Assembly: GCA_019637075.1 (NCBI GenBank)
Contig: JAHBWI010000003.1
Location: 248,001-312,000, forward strand
From: Nitrospiraceae bacterium
GTDB lineage: Bacteria; Nitrospirota; Nitrospiria; Nitrospirales; Nitrospiraceae
DNA: 64,000 nt
Direction: 5' to 3'
Position 1 is the first letter of the stretch. Each line of letters opens with the position of its first letter. The translations under genes and the position numbers were made by a program. Positions 42,323 to 54,172 of the stretch are shown here, piece after piece. The notes under the pieces are model-generated. The model searched no databases and was not told where the DNA came from. It saw nothing but the letters and a program-made list of their open reading frames with translations.

Positions 42323-43102
42323 TCAGCAAGGCTTTGTCAAAGCTAAAGGAAGGGCCAGACCACTCAACAGCCAGCTAGCACTTCCAAGGGCGATGTGGAT
42401 CAGCGGTCGGTTGGCCAGATGAATCATCGTTGTTGAGTTTTGATTCGAGGCCGACCGTCTGGTCCGATAGAGCGAGAGTAGATAGGTCAGCGGATAGGTG
42501 AGGCTGAGTAAGAAGTAGAGTAGGGTAAAAATTCGTTCGATGCTCCCCAGATGCCCTAGCCCGATGACGGCGATGAAGGCGGTTGTCTGAAAATGGGAGA
42601 TCCAAAAGAGAAGAGCGATGGCTCCCAAGATTCGCCACCCCCATATCAATGGGCGGATATTCGTGATCGTTGTCACAGGTGGAGGTGTTTGGGTGGTGAG
42701 CGCGAATACCATGTAGCTGAGGACGCCAAAACCCAAGGCCATTCCCAAGCCTCGGAAGAAACCGGCAGCCGGGGACGGCACCAGAATCCAGGAATGAACA
42801 TCTGCTGCAGCGGGCCAAAATGGGGAGCAATCTTTGATCCACATGGAGAAAACTACTGCTGTGAGCAGGTAGATCGGATACTGAAACCAGTTTCTATCGG
42901 TGAATGCACCGATGGTTGCAGCGGTGGCAAGTGCGATCGACACAACCGGAACGAACAGCAAGTTCAATAGGTAGTGAGTGAATGAGAGCCCATGAGTTAT
43001 CGAGAACAGGATTTCGGATCGCAGGATGACTTCTATGGTCATGCAATAGAGCCCATAGGCTCCAATCCATACCGCGATATATTTACTGCTCAATGGCGCC
43101 AA
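42323..43102 (-). CDS. Hypothetical polytopic membrane protein
   Basis: A protein of up to 259 residues with about seven hydrophobic helices and a short charged loop (about 222-230). No family is recognised. The first codon of the frame is TTG; an ATG at 43042 would remove the first helix, and no good ribosome site is visible for either, so the start is unsure. Its base composition is visibly less GC-rich than the nuo and secA genes around it, and gene-free gaps of over 400 bp flank it on both sides, which hints at later acquisition. Confidence 0.6.
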   Translation of the reverse strand: MAPLSSKYIAVWIGAYGLYCMTIEVILRSEILFSITHGLSFTHYLLNLLFVPVVSIALATAATIGAFTDRNWFQYPIYLLTAVVFSMWIKDCSPFWPAAADVHSWILVPSPAAGFFRGLGMALGFGVLSYMVFALTTQTPPPVTTITNIRPLIWGWRILGAIALLFWISHFQTTAFIAVIGLGHLGSIERIFTLLYFLLSLTYPLTYLLSLYRTRRSASNQNSTTMIHLANRPLIHIALGSASWLLSGLALPLALTKPC

Positions 43103-43537
43103 CGAAAGCCAGCCTAAGAATGGGGGAGCGTCTTCACGTGATGCGTTCGGCCAACCGCACGGATTGTTGTGTTCTACTCCGCCATTCTAAATTGATATTC
43201 GACGGTGTCACGCGTTTCCGGTGAACTCGCTCCTTTGGAAGGCGTTGCCGCCGATGCTTGTCGCACCGTGCGGCACACCGGAGCACTTGTTCGACGTGGT
43301 GGTCCAGCTGAATCGCGGTGAGGTGAACGAGATATCACCATGAATCATGTCGGCGTCTTGCGGGGAGAAGATCGTCGCCGACGGCTCTCGCATGAGATGA
43401 GAAGAGTCCGGGACAGTGAGTCCTGTACCCCGACGAGGGTAGAAGTCCCGCCCTTTGTCGCCAGCGTCCTAGCTAAAAAGCGGAACGTTTTTCACTGAAC
43501 AGAAATGCTCAGGCGGGAGGCGTTTGTCGGCTAGTGG
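43103..43537. other. Gene-free gap between membrane protein and secA
   Basis: No supported gene in 435 bp. A 61-codon frame at 43208-43393 (minus) has no ribosome site or recognisable motif. No repeat, terminator with U-run or RNA gene was recognised. Confidence 0.55.
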
Positions 43538-46243
<2,706 letters not shown>

Positions 46244-46390
46244 AGCGACACACCGTAACCCAGCCGGCGCATGACTCGGCAGGGCATCAAACGTTTAGCG
46301 GCGAAGTATACAGGAATCATTGCGGGAATCCTACCGAAGATACGCCAGGACTCTCAACCGCTTTAGTCCAGTCTTGAGATTTGGTCTGCG

Positions 46391-46419
46391 TTGATTTCAT
46401 CTCACTCCCATCATATAGT
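46391..46419 (+). promoter_or_regulatory. Candidate sigma70 promoter of the 46.5-kb locus
   Basis: TTGATT (46391-46396) and TATAGT (46414-46419) are separated by 17 bp and match the consensus hexamers at four and five of six positions. They lie about 54 bp upstream of the TPR-protein start. Confidence 0.55.
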
Positions 46420-46472
46420 GCGGGCACTCACGCGCGCATGGTTCGATAATTTCGAAGGAGTGATGGAGGTCC

Positions 46473-47552
46473 ATGCGGAGCCGCTTCCCGAACTCCACCA
46501 TTGTTTTCTTGGCCCTTACGCTGGCCGGACTCGGTTCGTTCACACTTCTCCCTATGGCCCACGCTGCGCAGACCGCGGCGGTGGACCAGGCTAGGCGCAG
46601 TTACGATAAGGCGGTGGCGCTGTTTCGCGAAGGCGATGCCGACGGCGCGATCGACGCCCTGAAGAAATCTCTCGGGCAGAACCCCCGCCAAGCGGATGCC
46701 TATCATCTCCTTGGGCTGGTCTATTTCAAAGGGAAGCGCAATCCCGACGAGGCCGTCCAGGCCTTCAAACAATCGCTGAAATTGAATGCCCGGTCGGCGG
46801 AGGTGCTGAACGACCTCGCAGACGTCTACCTTGCGGAGGGGAAGTCGGCCGATGCGGAAGCGGTGCTGAACAAGGTATTGGAGGTGGCGCCGGGTAACGA
46901 GGAAGCCTATCTCGATCTGGCGCGGTTGTATGAAGACCGCCATGATCGCGAACATGCCATTAATATGTATCTGTCGCTGCTGCGGGTCCACCCCGACCAC
47001 AGCGACGCGCTCTATCACTTGGCCAATCTCTACGACAACCAAGGTGATGCCAAGCGGGCCCGCGAACAGCTCTCGCGGCTTACCCAAGCCAACCCCCGCC
47101 ATGCCGATGCGTGGTATCTGCTTGGTCGGTTCGCCGAGCGAGGGAATGATTTGAACGGGGCTGCGGCGGCATTCAAACAGGCCATTGCCGTCAAGCCGGA
47201 CTTTGTGGATGCGCACTACAATCTCGCGTTTGTATTAAGGAGCCAAGGGTTGTTGCCGGAAGCGGAACGGGAATTGTTGGAAGTAGTCCGCTACCGTCCG
47301 GAATACGCCGAGGCGCATCTGAATCTGGGCATGGTTTACACGATATTGAACCGGCTCGACGAGGCTGAGCGGGAGTACGAACGGGCCGTGTCCCTGAAGC
47401 CGAACTCCCTCGAAGCCCATTACAACCTCGGTGTGTTCTATGAGCTGCACCGGAAGGATCAGGTCAAGGCGTTGGCCCAGTACCGGCGGTATCGCGACCT
47501 GGGCGGCAAGGATGAGCGAGTTGAGCGGATCGTGGGGCTAGGCGGGCCATAG
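46473..47552 (+). CDS. Secreted tetratricopeptide-repeat protein
   Basis: A 359-residue protein with a signal peptide (about 1-32, A-H-A-A) followed by about nine TPR units with the usual W/L-G-Y-A-F-A-P spacing, for example Y-H-L-L-G-L-V-Y and Y-N-L-G-V-F-Y. TPR superhelices bind peptides or proteins, so it likely acts as a periplasmic scaffold. The ATG has GGAGG three bases upstream. It opens the plus-strand run that leads into the TonB locus, with a good promoter upstream. Confidence 0.88.
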   Translation: MRSRFPNSTIVFLALTLAGLGSFTLLPMAHAAQTAAVDQARRSYDKAVALFREGDADGAIDALKKSLGQNPRQADAYHLLGLVYFKGKRNPDEAVQAFKQSLKLNARSAEVLNDLADVYLAEGKSADAEAVLNKVLEVAPGNEEAYLDLARLYEDRHDREHAINMYLSLLRVHPDHSDALYHLANLYDNQGDAKRAREQLSRLTQANPRHADAWYLLGRFAERGNDLNGAAAAFKQAIAVKPDFVDAHYNLAFVLRSQGLLPEAERELLEVVRYRPEYAEAHLNLGMVYTILNRLDEAEREYERAVSLKPNSLEAHYNLGVFYELHRKDQVKALAQYRRYRDLGGKDERVERIVGLGGP

Positions 47553-47626
47553 GGCATCAATCGCATTGACCCTGCCGGCCGCCGTTTGGTACTATTCCGA
47601 CCCTGATCCCGGAAGTTGAGAATGGC

Positions 47627-47929
47627 ATGGCCCTCTCCCTGAAATCGGTCGCTTGTGCGGTGCTCGGCGCAGTCATCATCCTGATCGCCGCGACCACCGG
47701 TTCGGCTGTCGCCCACGAATTACAGCATGCCACGCACCATACCGCCGGTATGCACGGGTCGGGACTCTGTGCCTGGATGTGCGCGACGACCGCCGCGGAT
47801 ACCGCAGGGCCCGCGCACCACTTCCAGATCTTCGCCATCCTTGAGCAGCTGTCCATGCTCACGGACCTTGCTGCATCCGATCAGATCTTTACCTCCAGCG
47901 CACCCCGCGCGCCGCCAGTCTCCCGCTAA
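47627..47929 (+). CDS. Small His/Cys periplasmic protein, paralogue 1 (DUF2946-like)
   Basis: A 100-residue protein with an N-terminal hydrophobic signal or anchor (about 8-29). Next come a His-rich stretch (H-E-L-Q-H-A-T-H-H-x4-H), a C-A-W-M-C pair at about 48-52 and a C-terminal A-P-R-A-P-P. Three paralogues with the same plan lie at 50388, 53855 and 60403. The layout recalls DUF2946 proteins, often found near copper genes. The residues suit binding of copper or another soft metal in the periplasm. Function is not proven. Confidence 0.72.
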   Translation: MALSLKSVACAVLGAVIILIAATTGSAVAHELQHATHHTAGMHGSGLCAWMCATTAADTAGPAHHFQIFAILEQLSMLTDLAASDQIFTSSAPRAPPVSR

Positions 47930-48004
47930 TCTCGTCATCCGCAGCGAGTGCATTGTCAGCCGTCCTTTCATGAAGGGCTGCTGAGGTCCATACAGGCCTC
48001 GACC

Positions 48005-48019
48005 ACCCTCTTAGAGGGT
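48005..48019. promoter_or_regulatory. 15-bp palindrome, possible operator
   Basis: ACCCTCTTAGAGGGT has two perfect 7-bp arms around a central T. It lies about 100 bp upstream of the 48120 gene and could be a repressor site; there is no U-run to suggest a terminator. Confidence 0.35.
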
Positions 48020-48119
48020 ATCGCGAGGCGAGAGCTCCATCAGATACACCAGCGATATCGGGCCTGGGACCAGGGTGCACCTCTACTTTATTTTCGAGGG
48101 ACTGATTAGGGCGAGGATC

Positions 48120-48599
48120 ATGCGGAACCAGATGGATACCAATAATCGTGTCGTCCGGAGGTGCCTCCGGTTTGTGGCCTGTTTCGGAGCGGCACTTAGC
48201 TTTTTGTCGACGATGGCAGGCCCAAGCGTGGCCGCAGAGTCGAAAGGCGACAAATCATTCCAGGCCATCGTGACGGATGCGCAGGGGGTGGAAACAGAAT
48301 TGAAGAACGTCATCTTCTATTGGGAAGAGAAGATGAGCGAAACGTCATTTGTTCCCCACGAACTGCGGCACCTCCCTGCCAAGCGCGGGACGGCCACGGT
48401 CAATATTAAATTCGAGCAGATCAAGCAGATCGACGTGAAAAGCGGTGCCGACAAGAATACGCCGGCGATGACCGTGACCCTGGCCAATGGCAAGAATGGC
48501 GAATTCACACCGGCCGTTGCCGGCAGCCTCAAGGGCGAGTCCGATTTCGGCCAATTTGAGGTGCCGGTCGGAACCGTGTCGAAGATCGTTTTCAAGTAG
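48120..48599 (+). CDS. Hypothetical periplasmic protein upstream of tonB
   Basis: A 159-residue protein with a signal peptide (about 1-38, cut after V-A-A). The mature part is predicted to be mostly beta-strand, with alternating hydrophobic residues and a C-terminal V-P-V-G-T-V-S-K-I-V-F. No family is recognised. The ATG at 48120 (GAGGATC upstream) is chosen over a GTG at 48075. It lies 32 bp upstream of tonB and is probably co-transcribed, so a role at the TonB-dependent envelope step is plausible. Confidence 0.75.
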   Translation: MRNQMDTNNRVVRRCLRFVACFGAALSFLSTMAGPSVAAESKGDKSFQAIVTDAQGVETELKNVIFYWEEKMSETSFVPHELRHLPAKRGTATVNIKFEQIKQIDVKSGADKNTPAMTVTLANGKNGEFTPAVAGSLKGESDFGQFEVPVGTVSKIVFK

Positions 48600-48631
48600 C
48601 GGCGTGTAAGGAAGTGGAAGGTAGCACGGAC

Positions 48632-49801
48632 GTGAATCACGCGACGATGCAGGACCGGTGGCAGTCTAGGCAAAGTGCCACAGGCTGGGGCGCTTCCCTT
48701 GCGTTCCACGCCTGTTTGGTTCTGTCTGCCCTGGCGCTCACGCCGCGTATGACCGTGGTGCCGCAGGAACCCTTCAAATGGGACGTGGCCCTGGTTGAGC
48801 CGCCCCGCGAGGTGGCTCGTGAGGAACCACCGCCTCCGCCGCAGGTTCAGCCGCCGACACCCCCGACACCGCCTAAGCCAAAGAAGGCAGCGCCAGTGCA
48901 GGCCGTCGAGCCTCCTCCTCAAGTCGTGACCAGACAGGTCGAGACTAGGGAGGTCGCGCAGCCCGTGCAACGCGTGGCTGAACCGATGCAGCGGGCCGTC
49001 GAACCTGTTCAGCGCGTGGAGCCGGTGAAGGAAGTCATTCAGGCTGAGATCAAGCCGGTCGAACCTCAGGAAATCAAGAGGCCGGAGCCGGTCGTGCAGG
49101 CCGTCGTGCCTGCTCCCGTAGAGCGTGAGGCTACTCCGGTGGTGGAACAAGCCGTTGCGTATCAGGCGGCACCGGCGGTTGAGACTCATGAGGCGCCGGC
49201 AATCGTGACGAGCGAGCCGGTTGTAGAAACCCGTGAAGCTCCGACGGTCGTGGCGGCTCCACCAGTGGTCGAAACTCACGCCGAGCCTGTCGCAGTGGCG
49301 CAATCTCCGGCGCCTTCCGCCGAGCAGGCACCCGAAGCGCCTCCCGTGGTGGCGAGTGTCACGGCTTCGGCCGAGCCGGTCGCAGCCCCGCCTGTTGCCG
49401 CCGAACCGGTGGCGGCTCAGTCCCCGGCCATGCACGAACCGGCACCGGCGCAACAGCAGGAGCACCAAGTCGTCGCGCGCGCGGTACCGCCCAAGTCTAC
49501 GCCGTCCAAGTCAGATTATGCCTGGCTGGCAGAATCGCTCCATCGGCGCATCATTGAGCTGCGGCACTATCCCAAGACCGCCCGACTGAACGGATGGGAA
49601 GGGAAAGTCGTGCTCCGGGTCACGCTGAAGCGTGACGGACATCTCGAGGACGTGCAGGTCGTGAAGAGTTCCGGGTACGAGGCGTTGGACAGCGCCGCTA
49701 TAGAAGCCGTGCGGCGGGCTTGCCCGTTGCACATGAAGCAGGACGTCGTGACCCCGACGGTCGTGGTGCAAGTGCCGATCAGCTACAACTTGGGGAATTG
49801 A
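48632..49801 (+). CDS. tonB: TonB energy-transducing protein
   Basis: An N-terminal membrane anchor (about 20-40) is followed by a very long Pro/Val/Glu/Ala-rich periplasmic spacer (about 50-290) and a C-terminal TonB domain (about 305-389, with L-R-V-T-L-K-R-D-G and V-P-I-S-Y-N). It transmits proton-motive force to outer-membrane receptors, of which two lie downstream (54278 and 62321). It is longer than E. coli TonB (239). No exbB or exbD is in the window. The GTG at 48632, with GGAAGG upstream, is chosen; a GTG at 48614 and ATG at 48647 are alternatives. Confidence 0.9.
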   Translation: MNHATMQDRWQSRQSATGWGASLAFHACLVLSALALTPRMTVVPQEPFKWDVALVEPPREVAREEPPPPPQVQPPTPPTPPKPKKAAPVQAVEPPPQVVTRQVETREVAQPVQRVAEPMQRAVEPVQRVEPVKEVIQAEIKPVEPQEIKRPEPVVQAVVPAPVEREATPVVEQAVAYQAAPAVETHEAPAIVTSEPVVETREAPTVVAAPPVVETHAEPVAVAQSPAPSAEQAPEAPPVVASVTASAEPVAAPPVAAEPVAAQSPAMHEPAPAQQQEHQVVARAVPPKSTPSKSDYAWLAESLHRRIIELRHYPKTARLNGWEGKVVLRVTLKRDGHLEDVQVVKSSGYEALDSAAIEAVRRACPLHMKQDVVTPTVVVQVPISYNLGN

Positions 49802-49829
49802 TCGTAACCGTCACAATCGGGAGCCTGCG

Positions 49830-50381
49830 ATGAACACATCGGTTGCCAGTCGATACAGCGGCAAGCTCTTGCTGGTCACTCTTTTTGCTCTGGCGCTCGC
49901 CGGCACGGCGTGGGCCATGGGGACTCGTCCCCCGGCGGCAGGCATGCCGGCAACCGGATTTTCTCTGACGGATCTTAACGGCAAGGCCCATAGTCTGGAG
50001 CAATACAAGGGCAAGGTCGTGTTGCTGAATTTTTGGGCGACATGGTGCAAGCCCTGCACGACCGAGATGCCTGCGATGCAGGCTGCCTACGATCAACTGC
50101 GCGACAAGGGATTTGTCGTGTTGGCGGTGAACGAACTCGAAGATGAGGCGAAGGTGCGCGAGCACATCGCCACCTACAAGCACACGTTCCCGGTGTTGTT
50201 GGATCGCCAGAACCAAGTGGCCAATCAGTACGGCGTATTTGGTCTTCCCGTCAGTGTGTTCATCGATCAGCAAGGTGTGGTGCAGGAATACATCAAAGGC
50301 GGGCTGCTGACGGAGCGCAAGATCCAGGAGATTGTTGCTCGCATCCAGTCCGAAACCCTTAAGACGGCGGCACTTCGCTGA
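49830..50381 (+). CDS. TlpA-type periplasmic thioredoxin, copy 1
   Basis: A 183-residue thioredoxin-fold protein with a signal peptide (about 1-29). It has the redox motif W-C-K-P-C at about 71-75 and the cis-Pro loop G-L-P-V-S. It would reduce or shuffle disulphides in the periplasm, as TlpA/ResA-type proteins do for haem and copper sites. It lies between tonB and a small His/Cys protein, and a second copy at 53286 again precedes one, which suggests it maintains Cys metal sites of this locus. Confidence 0.9.
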   Translation: MNTSVASRYSGKLLLVTLFALALAGTAWAMGTRPPAAGMPATGFSLTDLNGKAHSLEQYKGKVVLLNFWATWCKPCTTEMPAMQAAYDQLRDKGFVVLAVNELEDEAKVREHIATYKHTFPVLLDRQNQVANQYGVFGLPVSVFIDQQGVVQEYIKGGLLTERKIQEIVARIQSETLKTAALR

Positions 50382-50387
50382 ACTAGG

Positions 50388-50696
50388 ATGTCCGGTCCGA
50401 TTCGCATCATAACGGGTATTGCGGTAGTGCTGCTTTTTCTGGCGCTCCAAGTCGGTGCGCCGCTGCATGCGATGGAGCATGCTGCTCAGCATACCCACCA
50501 CGAAGCCGCTTCCCACTCTACGACCGAGTGCTCCGTGATGTGCGCGGCAGGTCAGGTGCTGAACGGCTCTGAAGAGCCGGTGCTCGAGCCGCTACGCGCC
50601 GTGACGTCGGCCGATCAAGTCGCCCAGTCGGTTGCGACCCGTCTCTTGCCCTCAAGACTCTCTTCGCGCGGCCCTCCCGCGATGCAATTCAATTAA
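50388..50696 (+). CDS. Small His/Cys periplasmic protein, paralogue 2
   Basis: A 102-residue protein starting six bases after the TlpA stop. It has an N-terminal hydrophobic segment (about 5-27), a His cluster (M-E-H-A-A-Q-H-T-H-H-E), a C-S-V-M-C pair at about 46-50 and the C-terminal R-G-P-P. It has the same plan as the genes at 47627, 53855 and 60403. It probably binds a soft metal ion in the periplasm or at the inner membrane. Confidence 0.72.
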   Translation: MSGPIRIITGIAVVLLFLALQVGAPLHAMEHAAQHTHHEAASHSTTECSVMCAAGQVLNGSEEPVLEPLRAVTSADQVAQSVATRLLPSRLSSRGPPAMQFN

Positions 50697-50861
50697 GCGC
50701 CTCATTGTGCGGATCGCAGGCACGTATTCTCGTCGCCCTTTCATGCGCGGCAGGGTGCGGTGCATGCACGATTGGCCCGACGTGGTGATTCCATAGAACA
50801 ATCCAAGGCAGTGGGCCGGTTGGTCTTTCACGAAGACGGCGCAGGAAAAAGGAGTCGGTCA

Positions 50862-51983
50862 ATGGCGTACGGTTGGAGAAAAAGTGCAGCGGCAGTCGTG
50901 CTTGGGGCAGTGACGGTATTGGCTGGCAACCAGCCTCAGGCGGAGGCGTCCTGCGGAGCGGTCTCCTGTTTTGTCGTGATCGGGTCGCAGCAGCAGGTCC
51001 CGCAGGCCGGTGTGCTCACGGTGAACGGGATCTACAACTATACGCCGATGCGAGTGTTGAACGGCACGTCCGGTATCATTCCCGGTGTGGACCAGGCCAA
51101 TCGCCAAATGATCCTCGATCACCATCAGGAAACGCGCACGATCACGCAGCAGGCGACCTTGGATGTGAACTACGGCATCACCGAGCGATTGGGATTGCAG
51201 ATCACGTTGCCTTACGTGTGGCGGACGCACCAACACATCGACGGGATCGGCGAGGATGGGCTCAACGGCGAGGGCGCGCCGACCAAGTTTTCAACGGACG
51301 GGATCGGCGACATTCGGGTCGGCCTCAAGTACAACGTGCTCCCGACCCTGCGCAGCATGGTGGTCTTCGGCTTCGGGGTGTATCTGCCGACCGGCGCGAC
51401 AGGCGCGCATGACGATGCCGGAACCCGTATGGAATCCCCGGCTCAGCTGGGACGCGGGCAAGTCGGGATCAACCCGACAATTTATCAGTCGTACGAACTC
51501 ATTCCTCACCGACTCAACCAGTTCCTTTCCGCGAGCTATCGGCACACCTTTCGGAACAACGACGGCTATCAATTCGGCGACGAGTACATACTCAATGCCG
51601 GGTTGAATGTGGTCACCACGCCGTGGCTGGTGCTGACCGGTCAGGTCAATTACCGCTATTTGGTGCATGACAACTTCAGTTCCTCGCTGCTTCGCTCGGC
51701 GACACCGGCGGATGCTCCGGATTTCCCCGGTGAACCGGTGCTGCTGGATCCGACGATCCGCAGTCGGGCAGTGCCGACGACCGGCTCCACCTACCATGCG
51801 TTCTCGCCCGGATTTCAGATCGACCTGGGGCAGCTCGTGCAGTCGAGTGTGACCAACATGGCTTCGGTGTATTTTTACGCGCAAATTCCCTTTGCTCGGG
51901 ATTCCAACAACAGTTTGGCGCAGGGGACCAGTTTCGTGTTCGGCTTGACGAAGTCGTTCCAGCTGATTTCCGCGGGAAGCTAG
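50862..51983 (+). CDS. Outer-membrane beta-barrel protein
   Basis: A 373-residue protein with a signal peptide (about 1-29) and alternating amphipathic strands ending in an aromatic residue, as in a barrel of about 12-14 strands. It resembles the 'meta-pathway phenol degradation' (COG4313-type) outer-membrane family. The mature start carries a Cys pair (S-C-G-A-V-S-C). The ATG at 50862 follows AAAGGAG. It lies seven bases before the first propeller gene, so it may be the pore or anchor that works with it. Confidence 0.75.
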   Translation: MAYGWRKSAAAVVLGAVTVLAGNQPQAEASCGAVSCFVVIGSQQQVPQAGVLTVNGIYNYTPMRVLNGTSGIIPGVDQANRQMILDHHQETRTITQQATLDVNYGITERLGLQITLPYVWRTHQHIDGIGEDGLNGEGAPTKFSTDGIGDIRVGLKYNVLPTLRSMVVFGFGVYLPTGATGAHDDAGTRMESPAQLGRGQVGINPTIYQSYELIPHRLNQFLSASYRHTFRNNDGYQFGDEYILNAGLNVVTTPWLVLTGQVNYRYLVHDNFSSSLLRSATPADAPDFPGEPVLLDPTIRSRAVPTTGSTYHAFSPGFQIDLGQLVQSSVTNMASVYFYAQIPFARDSNNSLAQGTSFVFGLTKSFQLISAGS

Positions 51984-51990
51984 AGGCGAG

Positions 51991-53289
51991 ATGATGACGT
52001 ACGGGACTCGGCTCCGTTCGATCGGGTGGGGCTCCATTGCAGTCACGGCCATGCTCGGCGCGGCCGAGGCGACGCTTGCGGCTGCCGATCCGCCGGCCGG
52101 CATGCAGTTGGCGCCGAAACAGGTGACCGAGCATAAGGTCAAGGTCGTGGCCGGCCCGTCCGTCCAGATCGACGAGCGCGGCGTCGTGTCGCTTGCTTGG
52201 ATGGAAGACGACAAGGATGTGCGGACCCTGATGTATGCCCGGGGCAACGAGCCCGGGGGCACGGTCGGTTCACCGGTGCGGATCAACCGGCCGGATGAAA
52301 CGCCATATTGGCGTCAAGAGGCGCCGGCCATGGTCGTGTCCGGTGATGAGGTGTTCGTCACCTGGGGGTTGATGCATCCGAAGGCGGGACCACAGCAGCC
52401 GCTCGCGACCGAATTGCGTCTCAGCCGGTCGACCGACGGAGGCCGCACGTTCGAACCTTCCGTGCTCGTCAACGATGATTCCGGCGTGATTCAACACACA
52501 TTCGATTCGCTGCATCGCGGGCCCGACGGCCGTCTGTACATGGCGTGGATCGACGGTCGGGACGGAAAGAAGGAACCGGGAACGTATGCAGCCAGGTCGT
52601 TGGATCGAGGCGCCACCGTGACCAAGAACCTCAAGGTGGATGAAGGAACCTGCGTCTGCTGCCGGACCGCGCTCGCCACCGGCCCGGACGGCACGCTGTA
52701 CGTCGCATGGCGAAAGATTTTTGAGGGCAACGTTCGCGAGACGGTCGTGGCCCGCAGCCTTGACGGCGGCGAGACGTTCGAGGCGCCCGTCATCGTCGGG
52801 CATGATCAATGGGTGTTCCCGGCCTGCCCGCATCGTCCGGCCTCCATGGGAGTGGACCGAGAGGGTCGTCTGTACGTCGTCTGGTACACCGAAGGCACAG
52901 ACGAAATCCCATCCGTCTACTTGGCCTATTCAGACGATCGGGGGAAAACCTTCTCGGAGAAGCGCAAGCTCAATACGGCCAGGAACACATTCCCCGATCA
53001 TCCGCAATTGGCGGTGGATCCGGCCGGCAGAGTGGTGGTCATCTGGGAAGAACAGGCGCCGGTCAAACGCGACGTGGTCGTGAGCGTCTCCACCGACCGC
53101 GGCCAATCCTTCACGGCGCCGTTCAAGGTGAACGAACGGAAGAGTCAGACGCCGGTCGTGGCGGTGAACGGGCGCGGGGAATTCGCGATGGCTTGGATCG
53201 AGCACGGCATGCCCGGTCATAAGATGGTCGTGCAGACGTTACGGTTGCCGGAGGTCAAGGTGGCGTCGGAAGAGGGCGTCAAGCCGTGA
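51991..53289 (+). CDS. Secreted BNR/Asp-box beta-propeller protein, copy 1
   Basis: A 432-residue protein with a signal peptide (about 1-32) and at least four Asp-box (S-x-D-x-G-x-T-F) repeats, as in sialidase-type six-bladed propellers. The sialidase Arg triad is not evident, so glycan hydrolysis is unlikely. It has Cys221-x-Cys223-Cys224 and Cys279-Pro-His281, both conserved in the second copy at 59144. This suggests a metal site. It overlaps the TlpA gene downstream by four bases (GTGA), so redox upkeep of these Cys is plausible. Confidence 0.85.
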   Translation: MMTYGTRLRSIGWGSIAVTAMLGAAEATLAAADPPAGMQLAPKQVTEHKVKVVAGPSVQIDERGVVSLAWMEDDKDVRTLMYARGNEPGGTVGSPVRINRPDETPYWRQEAPAMVVSGDEVFVTWGLMHPKAGPQQPLATELRLSRSTDGGRTFEPSVLVNDDSGVIQHTFDSLHRGPDGRLYMAWIDGRDGKKEPGTYAARSLDRGATVTKNLKVDEGTCVCCRTALATGPDGTLYVAWRKIFEGNVRETVVARSLDGGETFEAPVIVGHDQWVFPACPHRPASMGVDREGRLYVVWYTEGTDEIPSVYLAYSDDRGKTFSEKRKLNTARNTFPDHPQLAVDPAGRVVVIWEEQAPVKRDVVVSVSTDRGQSFTAPFKVNERKSQTPVVAVNGRGEFAMAWIEHGMPGHKMVVQTLRLPEVKVASEEGVKP

Positions 53290-53858
53290 ACGACATGCCG
53301 TTTCAGGGGCGTCCCGCAATCGGTCTTGGAAGCGTGGCCGGCTGGATGATGGGTTGGGTATTGAGCCTAGCCACCGTTGCGTTCGGTGCCGACGACCCCT
53401 TGGCGGCGATGAAGATCGGCCGTGCGCCGGCCGGAACGGCTGCGGCGCCGTTCGAGCTGCGAGCGCTCGATGGTCGCACGGTTCAATGGCACGAGCTGGC
53501 CGGCAAGGTCGTCATCTTGAATTTTTGGGCGACTTGGTGCGGCCCCTGTAAGGATGAAATGCCGGCGTTGGAGCGGCTACGGCAACAACTCGACCCGTCG
53601 CGAGCGATGCTGTTGACCGTAACGACCGATCTGCAGCGCGAAGGCATCAAGCAATTTTTGGCCGCCATGGACGTGCGACTTCCGGTGTTGTTCGATGAGG
53701 ATCAAGATGTCTCGCGCGCCTACATGGTGCGGGCTTTGCCTACGACCGTCATCATCGATCGCCGGGGTTCCCTGGTCGGGCGAGCGGTCGGTCCCCGCGA
53801 ATGGGATGCGCCGGCGTCGTTGAAGCTGATACAGCAATTGGCGGAGGTACGCGAGTGA
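53286..53858 (+). CDS. TlpA-type periplasmic thioredoxin, copy 2
   Basis: A 190-residue protein with a signal peptide (about 12-35), the W-C-G-P-C redox motif at about 86-90 and the cis-Pro loop A-L-P-T-T. It starts with GTG overlapping the propeller stop and its own stop overlaps the next GTG start, giving a tightly coupled propeller-thioredoxin-small protein trio. It probably keeps the Cys sites of its partners reduced. Confidence 0.9.
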   Translation: MNDMPFQGRPAIGLGSVAGWMMGWVLSLATVAFGADDPLAAMKIGRAPAGTAAAPFELRALDGRTVQWHELAGKVVILNFWATWCGPCKDEMPALERLRQQLDPSRAMLLTVTTDLQREGIKQFLAAMDVRLPVLFDEDQDVSRAYMVRALPTTVIIDRRGSLVGRAVGPREWDAPASLKLIQQLAEVRE

Positions 53859-54172
53859 GACGTCACGCGCCGATTCTCGCCGTCATCCTGGCGGTCGCCT
53901 ATCTCGCCCTGGCCCTCCTGGCCACGGCCTGCGTGACGGACCATGCCGAGGCCGCGGTGCCGCAGCACCATTCGCAGCATGGTAGCAATCTTTCCCATTC
54001 GTCTTTTTGCGCCTGGGCCTGTCAGGCGAATCCGACTTCCGGCGGGGCTGTTCAGACCCCTGTCTCGGAACCCATCGCGGTCGCAAGGGCCGTGCTGCGA
54101 CCGGAGTTGCCGGGCGAAGCCGGGCCCATTCAGTCTCTTCGTGCCTCACGGGCGCCTCCCGTCCGTTTCTAA
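53855..54172 (+). CDS. Small His/Cys periplasmic protein, paralogue 3
   Basis: A 105-residue protein beginning with GTG inside the TlpA stop (GGAGG upstream). It has a hydrophobic N-terminus (about 7-27) and a His-rich part (Q-H-H-S-Q-H-x6-H). A C-A-W-A-C pair lies at about 52-56 and the C-terminus reads S-R-A-P-P. It directly precedes the TonB-dependent receptor at 54278. Fourth-paralogue comparison supports metal binding. Confidence 0.72.
   Translation: MRRHAPILAVILAVAYLALALLATACVTDHAEAAVPQHHSQHGSNLSHSSFCAWACQANPTSGGAVQTPVSEPIAVARAVLRPELPGEAGPIQSLRASRAPPVRF

Noticed and set aside
42024-42329. Possible 101-residue gene upstream of the methyltransferase
   Set aside because: Low-complexity, Pro/Arg/His-rich translation with no ribosome site; overlaps an inverted repeat.
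43208-43393. Possible 61-residue gene in the gap before secA
   Set aside because: No ribosome site, no motif and atypical residue use; treated as non-coding.
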